In this document: piece after piece, positions 42,880 through 55,120 of the stretch
Layout of the letters: each line of letters begins with the position of its first letter
How positions within the stretch are numbered: position 1 is the stretch's first letter
Source of the DNA: Eopsaltria australis
Lineage: Eukaryota; Chordata; Aves; Passeriformes; Petroicidae
Assembly (NCBI GenBank): GCA_034509425.1
Contig: JAVTVJ010000033.1
Coordinates: forward strand, 2,232,001-2,296,000
Reading direction: 5' to 3'
Length of the DNA stretch: 64,000 nucleotides
Made by a program: the position numbers and the translations under genes
The notes under the pieces: generated by a model
Told to the model about the DNA's origin: nothing
Seen by the model: the letters and a program-made list of their open reading frames with translations, nothing else
Database searches by the model: none

Positions 42880-43280
42880 GAGACAGATCTTTTCAAATTT
42901 ATTGATGTCCATCAAGATGACTCAGGAATATGGTACAAGACAGGCAAAGACAGACTGAGAGAAGTCACTTTGTTGAACTCTAGGAAAGGAAGCCTCACCA
43001 GCCCTTAATGTGTACAGATACCCAGAAGGTACAAAGAAGGAGCAATTAAGTTCTTGGAGTTGCGCAATAGAAGACCAAGGTCACAGGTGATCACAATAAA
43101 GACTCCAATTAGATAAGCAAACAAACATTTTCCACTACAAGTGTTCAACACTGGAAAAGGTGTCCAGAAAGCCTATGGGGTCTCCGGCCTTGGAGATACT
43201 AAAAATTTGATGGAAAAGGCCCTGATCAAACTGCTCTAGCTGACCTGGCTTTGAGCAGAGCCTTGGCTCAAATGACTTCA
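42880..43280 (+). mobile_element. CR1 LINE fragment, 3' region
   Basis: The segment ggggtctccggccttggag followed by atactaaaaatttgatgg, and later ctgctctagctgacctggc and tttgagcagag, matches the CR1 region just before its 3' end. The upstream limit is approximate. Confidence 0.7.
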
Positions 43281-43317
43281 AGACAACCCTGCCAAATTAT
43301 TTTTCCTATGGTTCTAA

Positions 43318-43520
43318 AAATTCACAGAATTTCACAGAATCACTGGGTTGGAAGAGACCTTCAAGATCATCAAGTCCAATCCATGCCCTAACACTTCCAC
43401 TAAACCATGGCACCAAGTGTGACATCCAATCATTTTCTTAAACACATCCAGGAATGGTGACTCCACCACCTCCGTGGGCAAACAACTCCAATATTTAACC
43501 ACTCCTTCCATAAAAAACTT
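43318..43520 (-). mobile_element. CR1 LINE 3' fragment
   Basis: It begins tcacagaatcactgggttgg followed by aagagaccttcaagatcatc, then caccacctccgtgggcaa and ttcttcctaatagcc. These are CR1 3' landmarks in reverse-complement order. It faces the plus-strand CR1 piece that ends about 40 bp earlier. Confidence 0.9.
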
Positions 43521-43939
43521 CTTCCTAATAGCCTAATATTCATTTGTATTTATTTCATTAAATTCTTCAGCTTTTCAACCCTTAAATATCACTGTATGCA
43601 GAAGAACTTCCAGTTTCTTTTGACTCCACGTAGAGTCATACTGGCTTTGTGCTTTAAAAAAATAATATTGAAAGGGAAGACACTACCTAAATAAACTCCA
43701 TGGAAGAGAAGTGGTGAATTCTGTAAATGCCCTAGGGTAAGATATTGGATTGTTACAGCTTTATCAAACAAAAAAACCCAAACCAAACAAACAAAACAGA
43801 GATTTGTAAAGATAAGACAGAAATAAAAACAAGGCAAAGAAAAAATTGGTAAGTAGGGAAGAAACAAAACATCGTTTGTACTCAAGAAAAGGTCTCTACT
43901 TAGGTGAGGACAATACGGAAAATTGAGAATATATTCAAC

Positions 43940-44503
43940 TGTGTAATAGTTTAATCCCATCCAGCAACCAAGCCCCAAGCAGCCACTCGCTCACTCTCCC
44001 TGCAGTGGTATCAGGAAGAGATTGGAAGGGTGAAAGCCAGAAAACTCACGAGATGAGATAAAACTGTGCATACAAGCAAAGCAAAGCAAGGAATTCATCC
44101 ACTGGTTCCCAGGGGCTGGGAGGTGTTTTCTGCCATCTTCAGGAGAGCAGGGCCCCATCACGTGTAATGGTGACTTGAAAAGACAAACACCACCACTCCA
44201 TTCCCCTTCCTTCTTCTTCCCCCCACTTTATATACTGAGCACGTTGCCATATGGTTTGAAATGTCCCTTTGGTCAGTTTGGGTCACCTGTCCTGGCTGTA
44301 TCCCCTCCCAACCTCCCAGGTACCCCCAGCTCCTTTGCCAGTGTGGCAGTATGAACAGCAGAAAAGGCCTTGGCTCTGTGTGAGCCCTGTTCAGTAGTAA
44401 CAAAAACATCTCTGTATAACCAATCCCATGTTCAGCACAAATCCAAACAACCCCATACCAGCCACTGTGAAGAAAGTTAACTCAATCCCAGCCAAAAACA
44501 ACA
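43940..44503 (-). mobile_element. Avian ERVL-like solo LTR
   Basis: On the minus strand it begins near TTGGCTGGGATTGAGTTAAC and continues through ACACAGAGCCAAGGCC and CTGACCAAAGGGACATTTC. A TATA box CAGTATATAAAG follows (44227-44238), then GTGATGGGGCCCTGC and GAGTGAGCGAGTGGCTGC. It ends in GGGATTAAACTATTACACA. This order matches the abundant bird ERVL LTR family. The exact ends and target-site duplication are unclear. Confidence 0.85.
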
Positions 44504-44631
44504 CAAGCTGCTTTCGTAAAAATATTAGCTTTACAATTTAAAAAAAAATCTACAGTTCACAGGAAAAAAAGATTCTTGCAGTTATTTATTAGACAAAAGT
44601 TTACATTAAGAAGTTTAGCTACAGGTTTCTA

Positions 44632-45633
<1,002 letters not shown>

Positions 45634-45726
45634 ACAGATTCTGTGCAATCTTAGGATCCAAAACTTTTAATTCTTTGATTCGTTTCTTAATGGATTTTTT
45701 TTCTTCAAAATCCTCCTCTCTTTTTA
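45634..45726 (-). CDS. DIAPH3: DIAPH3 coding exon, early FH2 (EEKKSIKKRIKELKVLD)
   Basis: This 93-bp exon is the most 5' DIAPH3 exon in the window. Its 3' splice site reads ttgacag and its donor is a strong gtaagt. It enters at phase 1 (two bases complete a codon), encodes 30 full codons beginning KREEDFEEKKS and ending KIAQNL, and leaves one base for the next exon. In formins this charged linker precedes the SxFLGSF motif, where the FH2 N-terminal linker joins the globular knob. The matching upstream exon, expected to contain the conserved tryptophans of the FH2 lasso, was sought up to 64000 and not found, so the next upstream intron is at least 18 kb. Confidence 0.95.
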
Positions 45727-47044
45727 CTGTCAAAGTAAACACAAATACAATCATGGTTAATTCCTAATATTTAGAGGAAACATCATGAATTCAGAAAGCA
45801 TATTTGCTATTAAGCATAGTTAATTCAATAGAAAAGATCATAAAACAGACAAAAAAGAGAGGTTTTGCATGCATTGCTTGTATTCCAAAACTTCTGCTCG
45901 TCAGTCAAATTTGTCAGCTTGTTAGCCTTTTAGATTTACCTTTTTTTATAATATATAGGACCTGAATAAACATACTAATGTTAATTGTACAAATTCAGTC
46001 ACATTTAAAATATCATGCAACATGCTCTGGTTACCCTGGTCAGACTGGGATTATGAATTGTATTTTAACAATAACAAATCTAAAAAACATGGCAATGTGT
46101 CTCAACACTGAGACATCTATATATTTTTGTGATTGCTTTTGTCTAAATATATGCACCAAAATTATAAAAAACCTCCAGCTTATTAAAAAAATAACATTAC
46201 TTTAGAATATAGATGAGTGGTTATATACCCATATAGAATATAGGTATATACATAGATGTTTTTTCCTTCCCCCCTCAAAAAGATGTATTTTTAAATATAT
46301 GATGTCATCACATTATTACAAAATATCACAAAGTGATTGTATAAGCATATATTAACATTGCTGGAGATTCTGGCTTATTCTTTTTTTTTAGAAAATAATT
46401 CATACAAATAGGATCTCCCAAATACATTGTGTAAGTTGAATTTCTCATTAGTCACACATTGTCATAAGAATGTCACTTAAAATAACAATATAGGCTTGAT
46501 AAGGTATTAGTAGGAGCTATTATGCAAACAAACTAAAAAGTGACAACCACATAAATCTTTCCTTAAATACAATCTGATATTGTATTATTTTACAATAATA
46601 CATAGTACAAAATACTCTTTTTTTAAAGTTTTCTGCCTTCTTCCCTCAGCACAAACCTTCACTGTCAAATGTTATTTATCAAATGTATTGCTACTATTTA
46701 TCTAATGCTGTATACTATTTCACAAATGAAATTAGTTTCTAAGCTTTTACAGTATGACTATCCATTATGATTAAGTTATACATGCTTCAAATATTCGAGA
46801 GTAGAAAATATGCTACAGTAATATAATGTGCTACTGACTTCCGAAGGAGATAGGTATAGATGAGAAGTCCTGTCAAGGAGATATAGGATTAAAATTTCTA
46901 GCTCAGTGATGATCCTTGACAAAACTAGACATAAGCACGAATTATCAAGAGGATTTCCCTAACTTGAAATTAATTCCAAAAATGTTAAGAGAGATATTTA
47001 AAAGCTACATCATTCTTAAAAAATGTTTTTCAATGCACAATAAA

Positions 47045-47110
47045 TTTTGTCAAGGATTGAGATACAGACTAAATGACCTCTTGAGGCCTTTGAGCTGTGT
47101 TGTCTAGGAT
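47045..47110 (+). mobile_element. Possible ancient CR1 3' end
   Basis: The sequence gactaaatgacctcttgagg followed by cctttgagc resembles the CR1 terminus gactagatgacctcttgagg. Only this short stretch matches. Confidence 0.45.
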
Positions 47111-48602
47111 ACAACCAAACAGATAAGAATTCAAGACCTCACATAGGGACTGAAGGAACCAGATTCAAGTCCCTTCCGAGTAGGTGGAGACAAATTTAAA
47201 TCATCTCCTAAATCACTTTTGATACTCTACATCTGCTAGGCAGCATGATGCTCCCAAGAACATACCACAGAGCAGAAAACAACCTGTGTTATGCAAAAAT
47301 TAAATCAGTAAGCTAAGACATAAAGCAGTCCTTAGAAGAAGGACTGATAACCAGGGTCCTGGAAAATGGGCTACAAAGCCACAATCCTCCTCTTTTATCT
47401 GTTCCCACGCTACCTACAAAATCCACCTGGCACTGAATTTCTTTTAGCACAGATCTAACAGAATGGTCAGCACTCTCCTGTACCAGGAAAAACTACACAC
47501 CCTGCTTACTACACATGTGAAAGCAAAAGTAGGTTTTCACCACCAATGTGAGAACTCTATAGCCCAGGTTCCAAAGGGATAGAATGACATTAAAGCTACT
47601 GGATAAAAATAAGGTTACCACTAAAGGTTTACTTTATCTAATTATGCTTGAAGAAGAGCCCTTACAGAATCCAGAAGGGTATGTCAAGGGGTTGCAGATC
47701 CCAGAATCACATGACTGTTTTCTCCTGCAGTTACACACTTTAACAGGCCTCTCAAATTCCTTAACTTCTTCAACTACACACTGAAAACAGTGACTCTTAA
47801 AAGCATGACTTTTCAGTTACCTGAAAGTCTTATCACTGCTAGAATTGCAGATTCTCATGGAAGACCTGTACACTCTTGTAGCACAGGTTCCAAGCAATTT
47901 TCATGCCTTAATGTATATCCAGCAAAATGCTTTATGGCTACCTTGGAGCTTTGCAAAGAAACTTGGAACTTTACAAGAAACAAAATAATTTCCTTTGTAG
48001 TCACAATAAAAAGAAGTCAAATTATCTAAATTTCTTAATTTGCTTAAATGTGCCCTGACAGCCTCAAACTGGACCCAAATAGGGGAAGAAATAAAAAAAG
48101 TTTGTCTCTTTCAGCACTAGAAACAAAATTTATTAATTATGAATCTTAAAACAGAGATAATACAGCTACACAAACATGCAAAAAAAAAAAATTAACACTT
48201 AAACATGCTCAACTTAATTCCCTGCTTCCAAATCAAGAAACAATGCTGCAAATGACCTGGCTAATAGTCTCAGGAATTTTCACCCAGGAGAGGGTTATGC
48301 ACAAGGTAACAGCCCTACTTAAGGCCTTGCAACACTACGGAAAAACATATAAGCATAGAATGTATCTACTCTAGGAAACTCATGCAGGAATTGTATGCAG
48401 ATTTCTACAATTATGCAACAAACTAAATTACTGCAAACTTACATGATACTTCAGCAGAATTCAGGTCACGTCCTTATATAGTTGGCAGCAATAGGAAGCA
48501 GAGGACATGGATTACTTTTCTTGCTCGTTTGAAATGTTGCACTTTCCACTGAAAACTCTGATACCTCCTACTGCCTCTAGAAATTTTTAGCTCCTTTGCT
48601 AA

Positions 48603-49058
48603 TGTCCCAGTTTCAGCCAAGGACATGGGTCATATGGAGCCATGTGGGCATGGCCAAGACACTGAGCTATTCAATCCCATCTCACCTCATGGCCAGGGAG
48701 GAGGGAAATAGGTCTCTCTATTGCTTCCTGGAAAAGAAGGGGAAGGAGGGGGCATTTCTTTTCCAGGGGATCAAGAGACAAATGGAGTGGTGGGGTAACG
48801 CTGGTCCTGACTGGATGGTCTGTCCACCATTTTGTTCACTGTCCCAGTCAGTGAGCAGTTTTTACCTGCAAATCACTCTCTTTTTGCAAACTTTTGTTAT
48901 TTGTATATTGTACGTATATTGTTGCTGTTACTGTTCTTATCTCATTGTTGTTTCCAGTAAATTGCTTTTATCTCAGCCCATGATCTCTGCCTTTTTTATC
49001 TCCCACTGAATGCAGGAGGGGGGCAATAATGAGGAAGTGCCGCTCCTAAACCATGACA
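48603..49058 (+). mobile_element. Avian endogenous-retrovirus LTR, about 456 bp
   Basis: It starts TGTCCCAGTTTCAGCCAAGG and ends CTCCTAAACCATGACA, giving TG...CA ends that parallel other avian LTRs (TGTCC...ACCATGACA). A T-rich segment and an AGTAAA polyadenylation-like signal lie in its last third (about 48956). A 137-codon open frame spans most of it but looks incidental. No clear target-site duplication (gctaa versus gatgg). Subfamily not assigned. Confidence 0.65.
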
Positions 49059-50639
49059 GATGGCAAAAAAAAAAGTCCCCAAAATCCCAAGAAACATAGC
49101 TATTCTCCACTTCTAACAAGAAAAAAGAGGGGAAAAAATCCCAAAGCAGAGGGGGATGAAGAGAAATATCTGAACAGGTGAAGTAAGAATCTAGACTAAA
49201 AGGAAATCAAAGAAAATAAGGAGTTATATTTTCTCTTGTGGAGAGCGCTGGAATAGATGGAAAAGTATCCAGAAGAAAGAAAATGGGAACATCTGCTTGC
49301 AGTGGAAAAAAAGAAAGCAGCCTAGTGAGAGTGGGCAGCTGCTGCAGAAAGGATGTGACTGTTGGAAGGAAATAGATGTGAGATGTTACCATGCTAATGA
49401 GAGAAGAATCAAACCAGGAGATCACAAAATACACAGACAGTTCTCACAGCTTCACAAGCTTGATCTTACTAAACCACTAACTTTTTCAAAGTTACTTTTT
49501 CTTTTCCAGCTATTATACAACAGAAAACCACACATCCTTTAAAGTTCTGTCTGTATGTTAAATCTATCCCACTGTGGGACATACACATGGCCCTAGCATC
49601 TGAGCTAGGTTTCGTCAGTACTACCTCATCTGATGCTCCTGCTCCGCCCTCTCAGGCTGAGAAACAAAGTGCTAGAGCACTTTGAAACACACAGAATGCA
49701 CCTACCACCCTTTGCAGTTCCTCTTCATACCCCACATCCTTATTAACAAGACTCTAAAATTAACAGATGTGGTTGTCAACATACACACCCACAAATACCT
49801 CAAAGGAGTTTTAGATACTGGATAGATTGCTTTTACTGTCTCCTTCAAATTCAGTTCCACATACACATTCAAATGTAGTCAACTACCTTCATCTGTGGCG
49901 ATGACCTGACTGAAATCTGGGTCCTGAAAAGAGTGGTGACAAGACTGTTTTACAAATATTACAGTTGGAAGCCTAAAGAACAGCACTTCATAAAATTGTG
50001 GACTGGATCCTATGGAGCTACTCTGTAAAACTCTGAAACAATTACATTCTTGGTAGGTGCCACTGAAATAATCTGCATTCATGAATTGCAATACACATTT
50101 CTATTTCTGCCACAGGTCTTGATATAATCTGCTACCCACAATCTTTGTAAGAAAAATCATGTCTGTGCATCTATATGCTAAAGAAAAAAATCTTGTAAAA
50201 TACATCTTCCTAGTAGAAAAAAACAAAACAAAATACCTTTGAAATACAAGCTTCAAAAGGAATATATCTGAACATTTAGATCTGAACATTTATTTTTAAA
50301 AGTCTGAATTCCTATTTCAGATGAAACTTGAAACCTACACAGAAGACTCAGTGGAGTTATTTCGTCACTAAATAGTTATTTTGTCACTAAGTAACAGAGT
50401 GTACAGAAGATTACACATCACATTACACTTTTCCTAGCCTCTTAGCTATGACAACAGTAATCTTGCATTCTCTCTTCACTGAAAAATGAAAGAACACACT
50501 TGGAGTCATGGACTCAAATGATGTACCCGTACCTGTAGCTGCTGTGGAGGTGTCCTTAGAGACCCCAGGGGGAGAAGACTTAGAAAAGGAGAAAGATAAC
50601 TGGTGGAGAAAGTTCCAAGGAGATAGGAAACCCTTGGAA

Positions 50640-51150
50640 AGTGAAGTGACCATGGTTTAACCCAGGACAAACCCGAGTAGCCATCCCTAGTGTCCATCAT
50701 CTCCTCCCTCCCCCTAAGAGCCTTTGTTCTATTCCCTGTTATCTCCTGGGCCCCTTTCCTTCCCCATCCCATAGGACCAAGTAACCCTGGACCTTCCCTA
50801 TACTCCCCCAAACCCCTTGGTGATTGGTGATACATGGTAACTCTTAAGGCTGTGTCTGAGGGTCCCTTGGCCTCTTGGACCCTGCCCCTCCTCTGTGTGA
50901 AGACTTTGCAATAAATCCACTCAGAATTAATGGCACTCCAAGGGCCCTCTCGTTATTCATCTTCAGCTGATAGCTAAACTGGACTGTTCCAGCACACACC
51001 GCAGGCCGCAGTTTCTCTGGCTAAGTGTTTACGGGACGCTGCCAGAGTGCCTTGGGATAGGGGCACTCCTGGAAATATAGCCAGCTGGAATCTGTCGTGG
51101 CAATGCCAGGCTGGACAGAAAGACCAGCGAGCTATACATACCGAGTGTCA
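50640..51150 (+). mobile_element. Probable LTR-like element
   Basis: This GC-richer island starts around ccatggtttaacccaggac. It contains a compact promoter-like stretch and an AATAAA (gactttgcaataaatccac, about 50905-50923), then a GC-rich tail. This arrangement fits a retroviral LTR with U3, R and U5 on the plus strand. Ends and family could not be fixed. Confidence 0.4.
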
Positions 51151-51384
51151 TCATGAAAGTAGATGCCTACTTCATCTGTATAGAACTCTAATTCTTAAAA
51201 GTAAATGATATCTTGTGTCCCATATAGCAGGGTATTCAAGCGGAAAACCTGCAGTCTTTATCTCATAAAAGTTATCTGGAATCAAAGGAAGAGATCTTTA
51301 ATAGAAAATGAGGTGATAGCTAAATAACAAATCCCGCAGAACTTCTTAGTTATTCAAAGCTAAAATGTGGAGTATCTTGGTATC

Positions 51385-51960
51385 AGCCACTACTGAGGTT
51401 GGAAGTGACCTCTGGAGGTCATTTGGTCCAGCCCCCTGACTCACACAGGGCTACCTGCATCCAGGTGCCTAGGACTGTATTCAGGCGGTTTTTTAATATC
51501 TCCAAGGATGGAGGGAGAGACCAAAACCTCTGTCGGCACTCTGAGCCAGTGTTCAGTCTCCCTCACAGTAATAAAAAAGTGGCTTGTGATGTTCAGGAGG
51601 AACCACCTGTGTTTCATTTCATGCCCACTGCCTCTTGTCCTGTCACTGGGCACTACTGAGAAGTGTCTGGCTCAATCCTCCTAGCACTCTCCCTTCAGGT
51701 ATTTATGTAAACTGACAAGACCCTCCTGAGTCTCCCCTTCTCCATATTAAACATTCACTCAGCCTTTCCACACAGGAAGGAGGCTTCAGTCCCTTCATCA
51801 TCTTCATGACTCTTACTTGGACTTTTCCCAGTACGTCCATGTCTCTCTTTCACTGGGGAGCTTGAGCTGGACACAGGATTCCAGGTGTGGCCACGTCAGT
51901 GTTGAAATCAAAGGCCAGACAAGGAATATGTGTCTTTTGACTGACAGGACAGAAACTTTT
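51385..51960 (-). mobile_element. CR1 LINE fragment, about 575 bp
   Basis: In reverse-complement order it shows the 3' end (gaggttggaagtgacctctg, gaggtcatttggtccagccc), then aatatctccaaggatggag, cctcttgtcctgtcactggg, gagtctccccttctcc and finally gagcttgagctggacacagg with attccaggtgtgg. It reaches into the 3' part of ORF2, and ORF2 is interrupted. Confidence 0.92.
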
Positions 51961-52979
51961 GAAGACTTGGATTGTTCTAACAGTTGCTACTGTCCCATAA
52001 TATGACATGCAACAAAACAAAGCAAACCTTTAGTCTCAAAAGTAAAAAAACAAAAAAAAAAAAGGCCACCAGCAAGCCTATTACCTAGACCATGACACTA
52101 CAGATACCATCAGCTCCACTTGCACATTTCACATTGAGTTGTTCACCAGCACTGTTATTTGTGACAATTTACTTTAAATTACAAAAGAAATTGTGAACTA
52201 GATCTAAGTTGTTTTACAATAGCATTGAAAACAAGGATAAAATAAGGTTATCAGGCATAGCCCACAGAAGTAGGAAGAAAGCCTGAACACTGAAAGACCA
52301 GGAAGCTGGTAAATATTCTGCTTTCCAAATTAAGCAACCTAAGGTTGTATCAACACGATTGTTAGCATCAGGGACTGCTCAACACTTAACAATCTGTTTT
52401 AAATGATAGTTCATTTTAAACAAAGAACATTAAACTCTCGCATTTTTAACAGTAGTTGATAAAATTCTGAAGAAAAAAAAAATCAACCCCGAAGTCCTAT
52501 TTGTTGAGGAGTAACTAAAATATTCACAGAAATAAGGCATACAAAATCAGAATAATCATTCTCATATTTACAGCACCTGCTGGGCTCCCCACTAGAACTG
52601 AAAGTTTTAACCAAGACTGATTCAACACTTGGAAAGATCTAAAACTTCATGAGCTCTTGTCTGAGGGGAAAGATAAAAGGGGAGGCTGAAATGAACTTTC
52701 TGCTACAATGGAGTTTGCTGGAGAGGGAAAAACAAAACACACTGCTGTTCCCAGCAGAACAGAGTCTAGTGCTCGTAGACACATAATTCTATAGTTTACA
52801 GATCTCCCCATTCTAAGATATATTCCTACCATCAAGATTTAGCTGTTTGGGCCTTACAAAACTGATCCATCACTTGTCAAAGACATCAAAAGCTGAATAA
52901 CAGATCTGAGTGCACTTGTACCCAAAGGGAGAATAGCTGATTGAAGAAACACCGTAACATTATTGATCGTAAATTGGAA

Positions 52980-53760
52980 TGGCAATTGTTCACCTCCACT
53001 ATTTGGTGGTGTTCAATAGTTGCCTTTCAGATGTTGAATTCCAGAGCAAAATCTTTTCATTTAATAATCCTTGACAGATTGTTCTTCCACACATTTGTGT
53101 AATTGCTTTTTAAACCTAATAAATTTTAAACTGTTAAGTCCTTCAGTATGGAGTTCCAATTGTTAATTATGCATTGTACTAAGAAAGACTTTATTTTTAT
53201 AATCTTGATCAGTTTTACTGGACCTCTACTATACTTTTTATTAGTAAGAAGAAAGGAAACTGCAAAAAGTATGCAGGATGTGGGCACAGGTTGAACTTTT
53301 ACAAGGACACTTTTACTTACTGTTTTGTTTTCCTTTCCTAACAGTTCCCAAAATCCTATTTTGTCAGTATATCAGTAATTTATTAAATTGTTAACTAATT
53401 CTTCTATTTATCATTGATTATCTACAACATGTCTACCACTAGTATCAACTTTGACAACTGTAGATATTCAAGCCTTTTTAAAAACTGTCATCACATTTGT
53501 CACCTTGCTTCTTTTCCTCTGATGTTGGCATAAGTTCAAGTAATAGTTTACACAGCACAGTTCATAGCTCAGCTGTTTCATCCATCAGTTCCCTTAGAAG
53601 TCCAGGGTGAATACCAGCTGGTCTTAGCAGTCTGTTACTGTCCACTTTATTCACCTATTCTAAAACTCCCTCTACTGACCATGGAAGTTACGTTTCTTGC
53701 TGCAATATGGTGTTCCCCCGAAGACCAGATGGTAAGTTCATTATTGGCCAAACAGAAATA
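52980..53760 (-). mobile_element. Ancient CR1 LINE relic with reverse transcriptase segment
   Basis: On the minus strand 53563-53625 reads PAGIHPGLLRELMDETAEL, matching the CR1 reverse-transcriptase phrase PAGIHPRVLKEL. The sequence at 53150-53210 (ttaattatgcattgtactaa) resembles the 3' portion of old reptile-type CR1. It is strongly diverged with uncertain limits, and may be two separate insertions. Confidence 0.6.
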
Positions 53761-54514
53761 ATTCAGAGCTTCAGCATTTGGAAGCAGGAAAAAAGGTGTG
53801 TTACTCTTTTTTTTTTTCCCTTTGGAAGGCAGATATGATGCAGTAGATCATACTTTAGTGTAGCATTTTTATTACTTCTTTATTCAAAATTCAATAGTAT
53901 GAAAATTTTAACACCATCGCTCTAAATCGCAACGCAGTTACAATCAGGAATCTACTGAAGCCCTCAGAATTAAAATACAAGCATATACTCTTAAGTGAAA
54001 CCTGCATGAAAAAGAGACACTCAAAGATGTGGCTTATGCTGCTCACAGATTTTATGTAGTATGTGTTAAATATGTTTGATATGCTGCAGTCTCTGTATTT
54101 CCTTAACTATGCTCTGGGTTTTTTCAGCTGAGTCTACTAGTTAAACTTTTTTAAAATCTTTTAATGAATGATTCATTACTTTGATATCAGAACTCTTTAA
54201 ACTTCACTAAATAGCTTCTAGAAGCTGGACTTGGCTTGTTTCTAGACCAAAGTCCAACATACAAGCTAATTTTAGTTTTTCTTACTGTGCAACTTTTGGA
54301 AACATTGATATTTATTATTTATTCACAAGAGTAAGTAGAAGTATCCTTTTCCTTTTTATACCTTAATCCACTACACTGACAAAAATGTTTCATCATAATC
54401 TTAACTTTCAATTTAATACAGATGTTTCTAGCCCTTGAGTTTTAAAGACTAGAAGTCTTTCAACATATAGTAATTTAAGTTTACTTAATGAATGACTGAC
54501 ATGACCTAGCAATG

Positions 54515-55120
54515 CGCTTTTGTGGCCCAGAAATCCATCCACATCCTGGGCTGTATCCAAAGCAGCGTGCCCAGAAGATCAAAGGATGGGATTCTGCCCC
54601 TCTACTCTGCTCTGGTGAAACCCCAGCTGGAGTGCTGCATTGCACTCTAGGGTCCCCAGCACATGAAGGACATGGACCTCTTGGACCAGGTCCAGAGGAA
54701 GGTCACAAAAACAATCAGAGAGCTGGAGCATTTCTCCTATGAAGACAGGCGGAGAGAGCTGGGTTTGTTTATCTTGGAGAAGAGAAGCAACCAGGGGGAT
54801 CTTCTTGCAGCTTTTGAATATTTAATGGAGGCTTATAGAAATTAGTGCCTCTTTTGATGGGACAAGGGCTTTAGCCTAAAAAGGGTTGATTTAGACTAGA
54901 TACATAGGTGAAATTTTTTACGATGAGGGTGAGGAAACACTAGAACAGGTTGCCCAGAGAGGTGGTGGATGCCTCATCCTTGGAAACCTTCCAAATCAAG
55001 TTAGATGTGGTTCTGAGCAATTTTACTGTCATTGAAGATGTCCCTTCCCATTGCAGATGAGTTGGACTAGATGGCCTTTAAAGGTCCTTTCCAATCCAAA
55101 CTTTTCTATGATTCCAAAAG
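54515..55120 (+). mobile_element. CR1 LINE fragment, ORF2 end and 3' UTR
   Basis: This is a well-preserved plus-strand CR1 piece. At 54663-54845 it still encodes the ORF2 C-terminal phrases LLDQVQRKVTKTIRELEH and RRRELGLFILEKRSNQGDL. It continues through aacaggttgcccagagaggt and ends ggactagatggcctttaaag, gtcctttccaatcc and tctatgattcc. A frame change near 54640 breaks the ORF. Confidence 0.95.

Noticed and set aside
48596..49009. 137-codon plus-strand open frame as a gene
   Set aside because: It coincides almost exactly with the LTR at 48603-49058.
49887..49923. A 37-bp minus-strand segment flanked by cttttcag and gtagtt, encoding DPDFSQVIATDE, as an extra DIAPH3 exon
   Set aside because: Its length (37) would shift the frame between the conserved upstream exon and the exon at 45634, and the peptide has no counterpart in the formin sequences I know.
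51399..51659. 86-codon plus-strand frame and its minus-strand partner as genes
   Set aside because: They lie in a minus-strand CR1 fragment.
54512..54845. Two plus-strand open frames as host genes
   Set aside because: They translate to the C-terminal part of CR1 ORF2.
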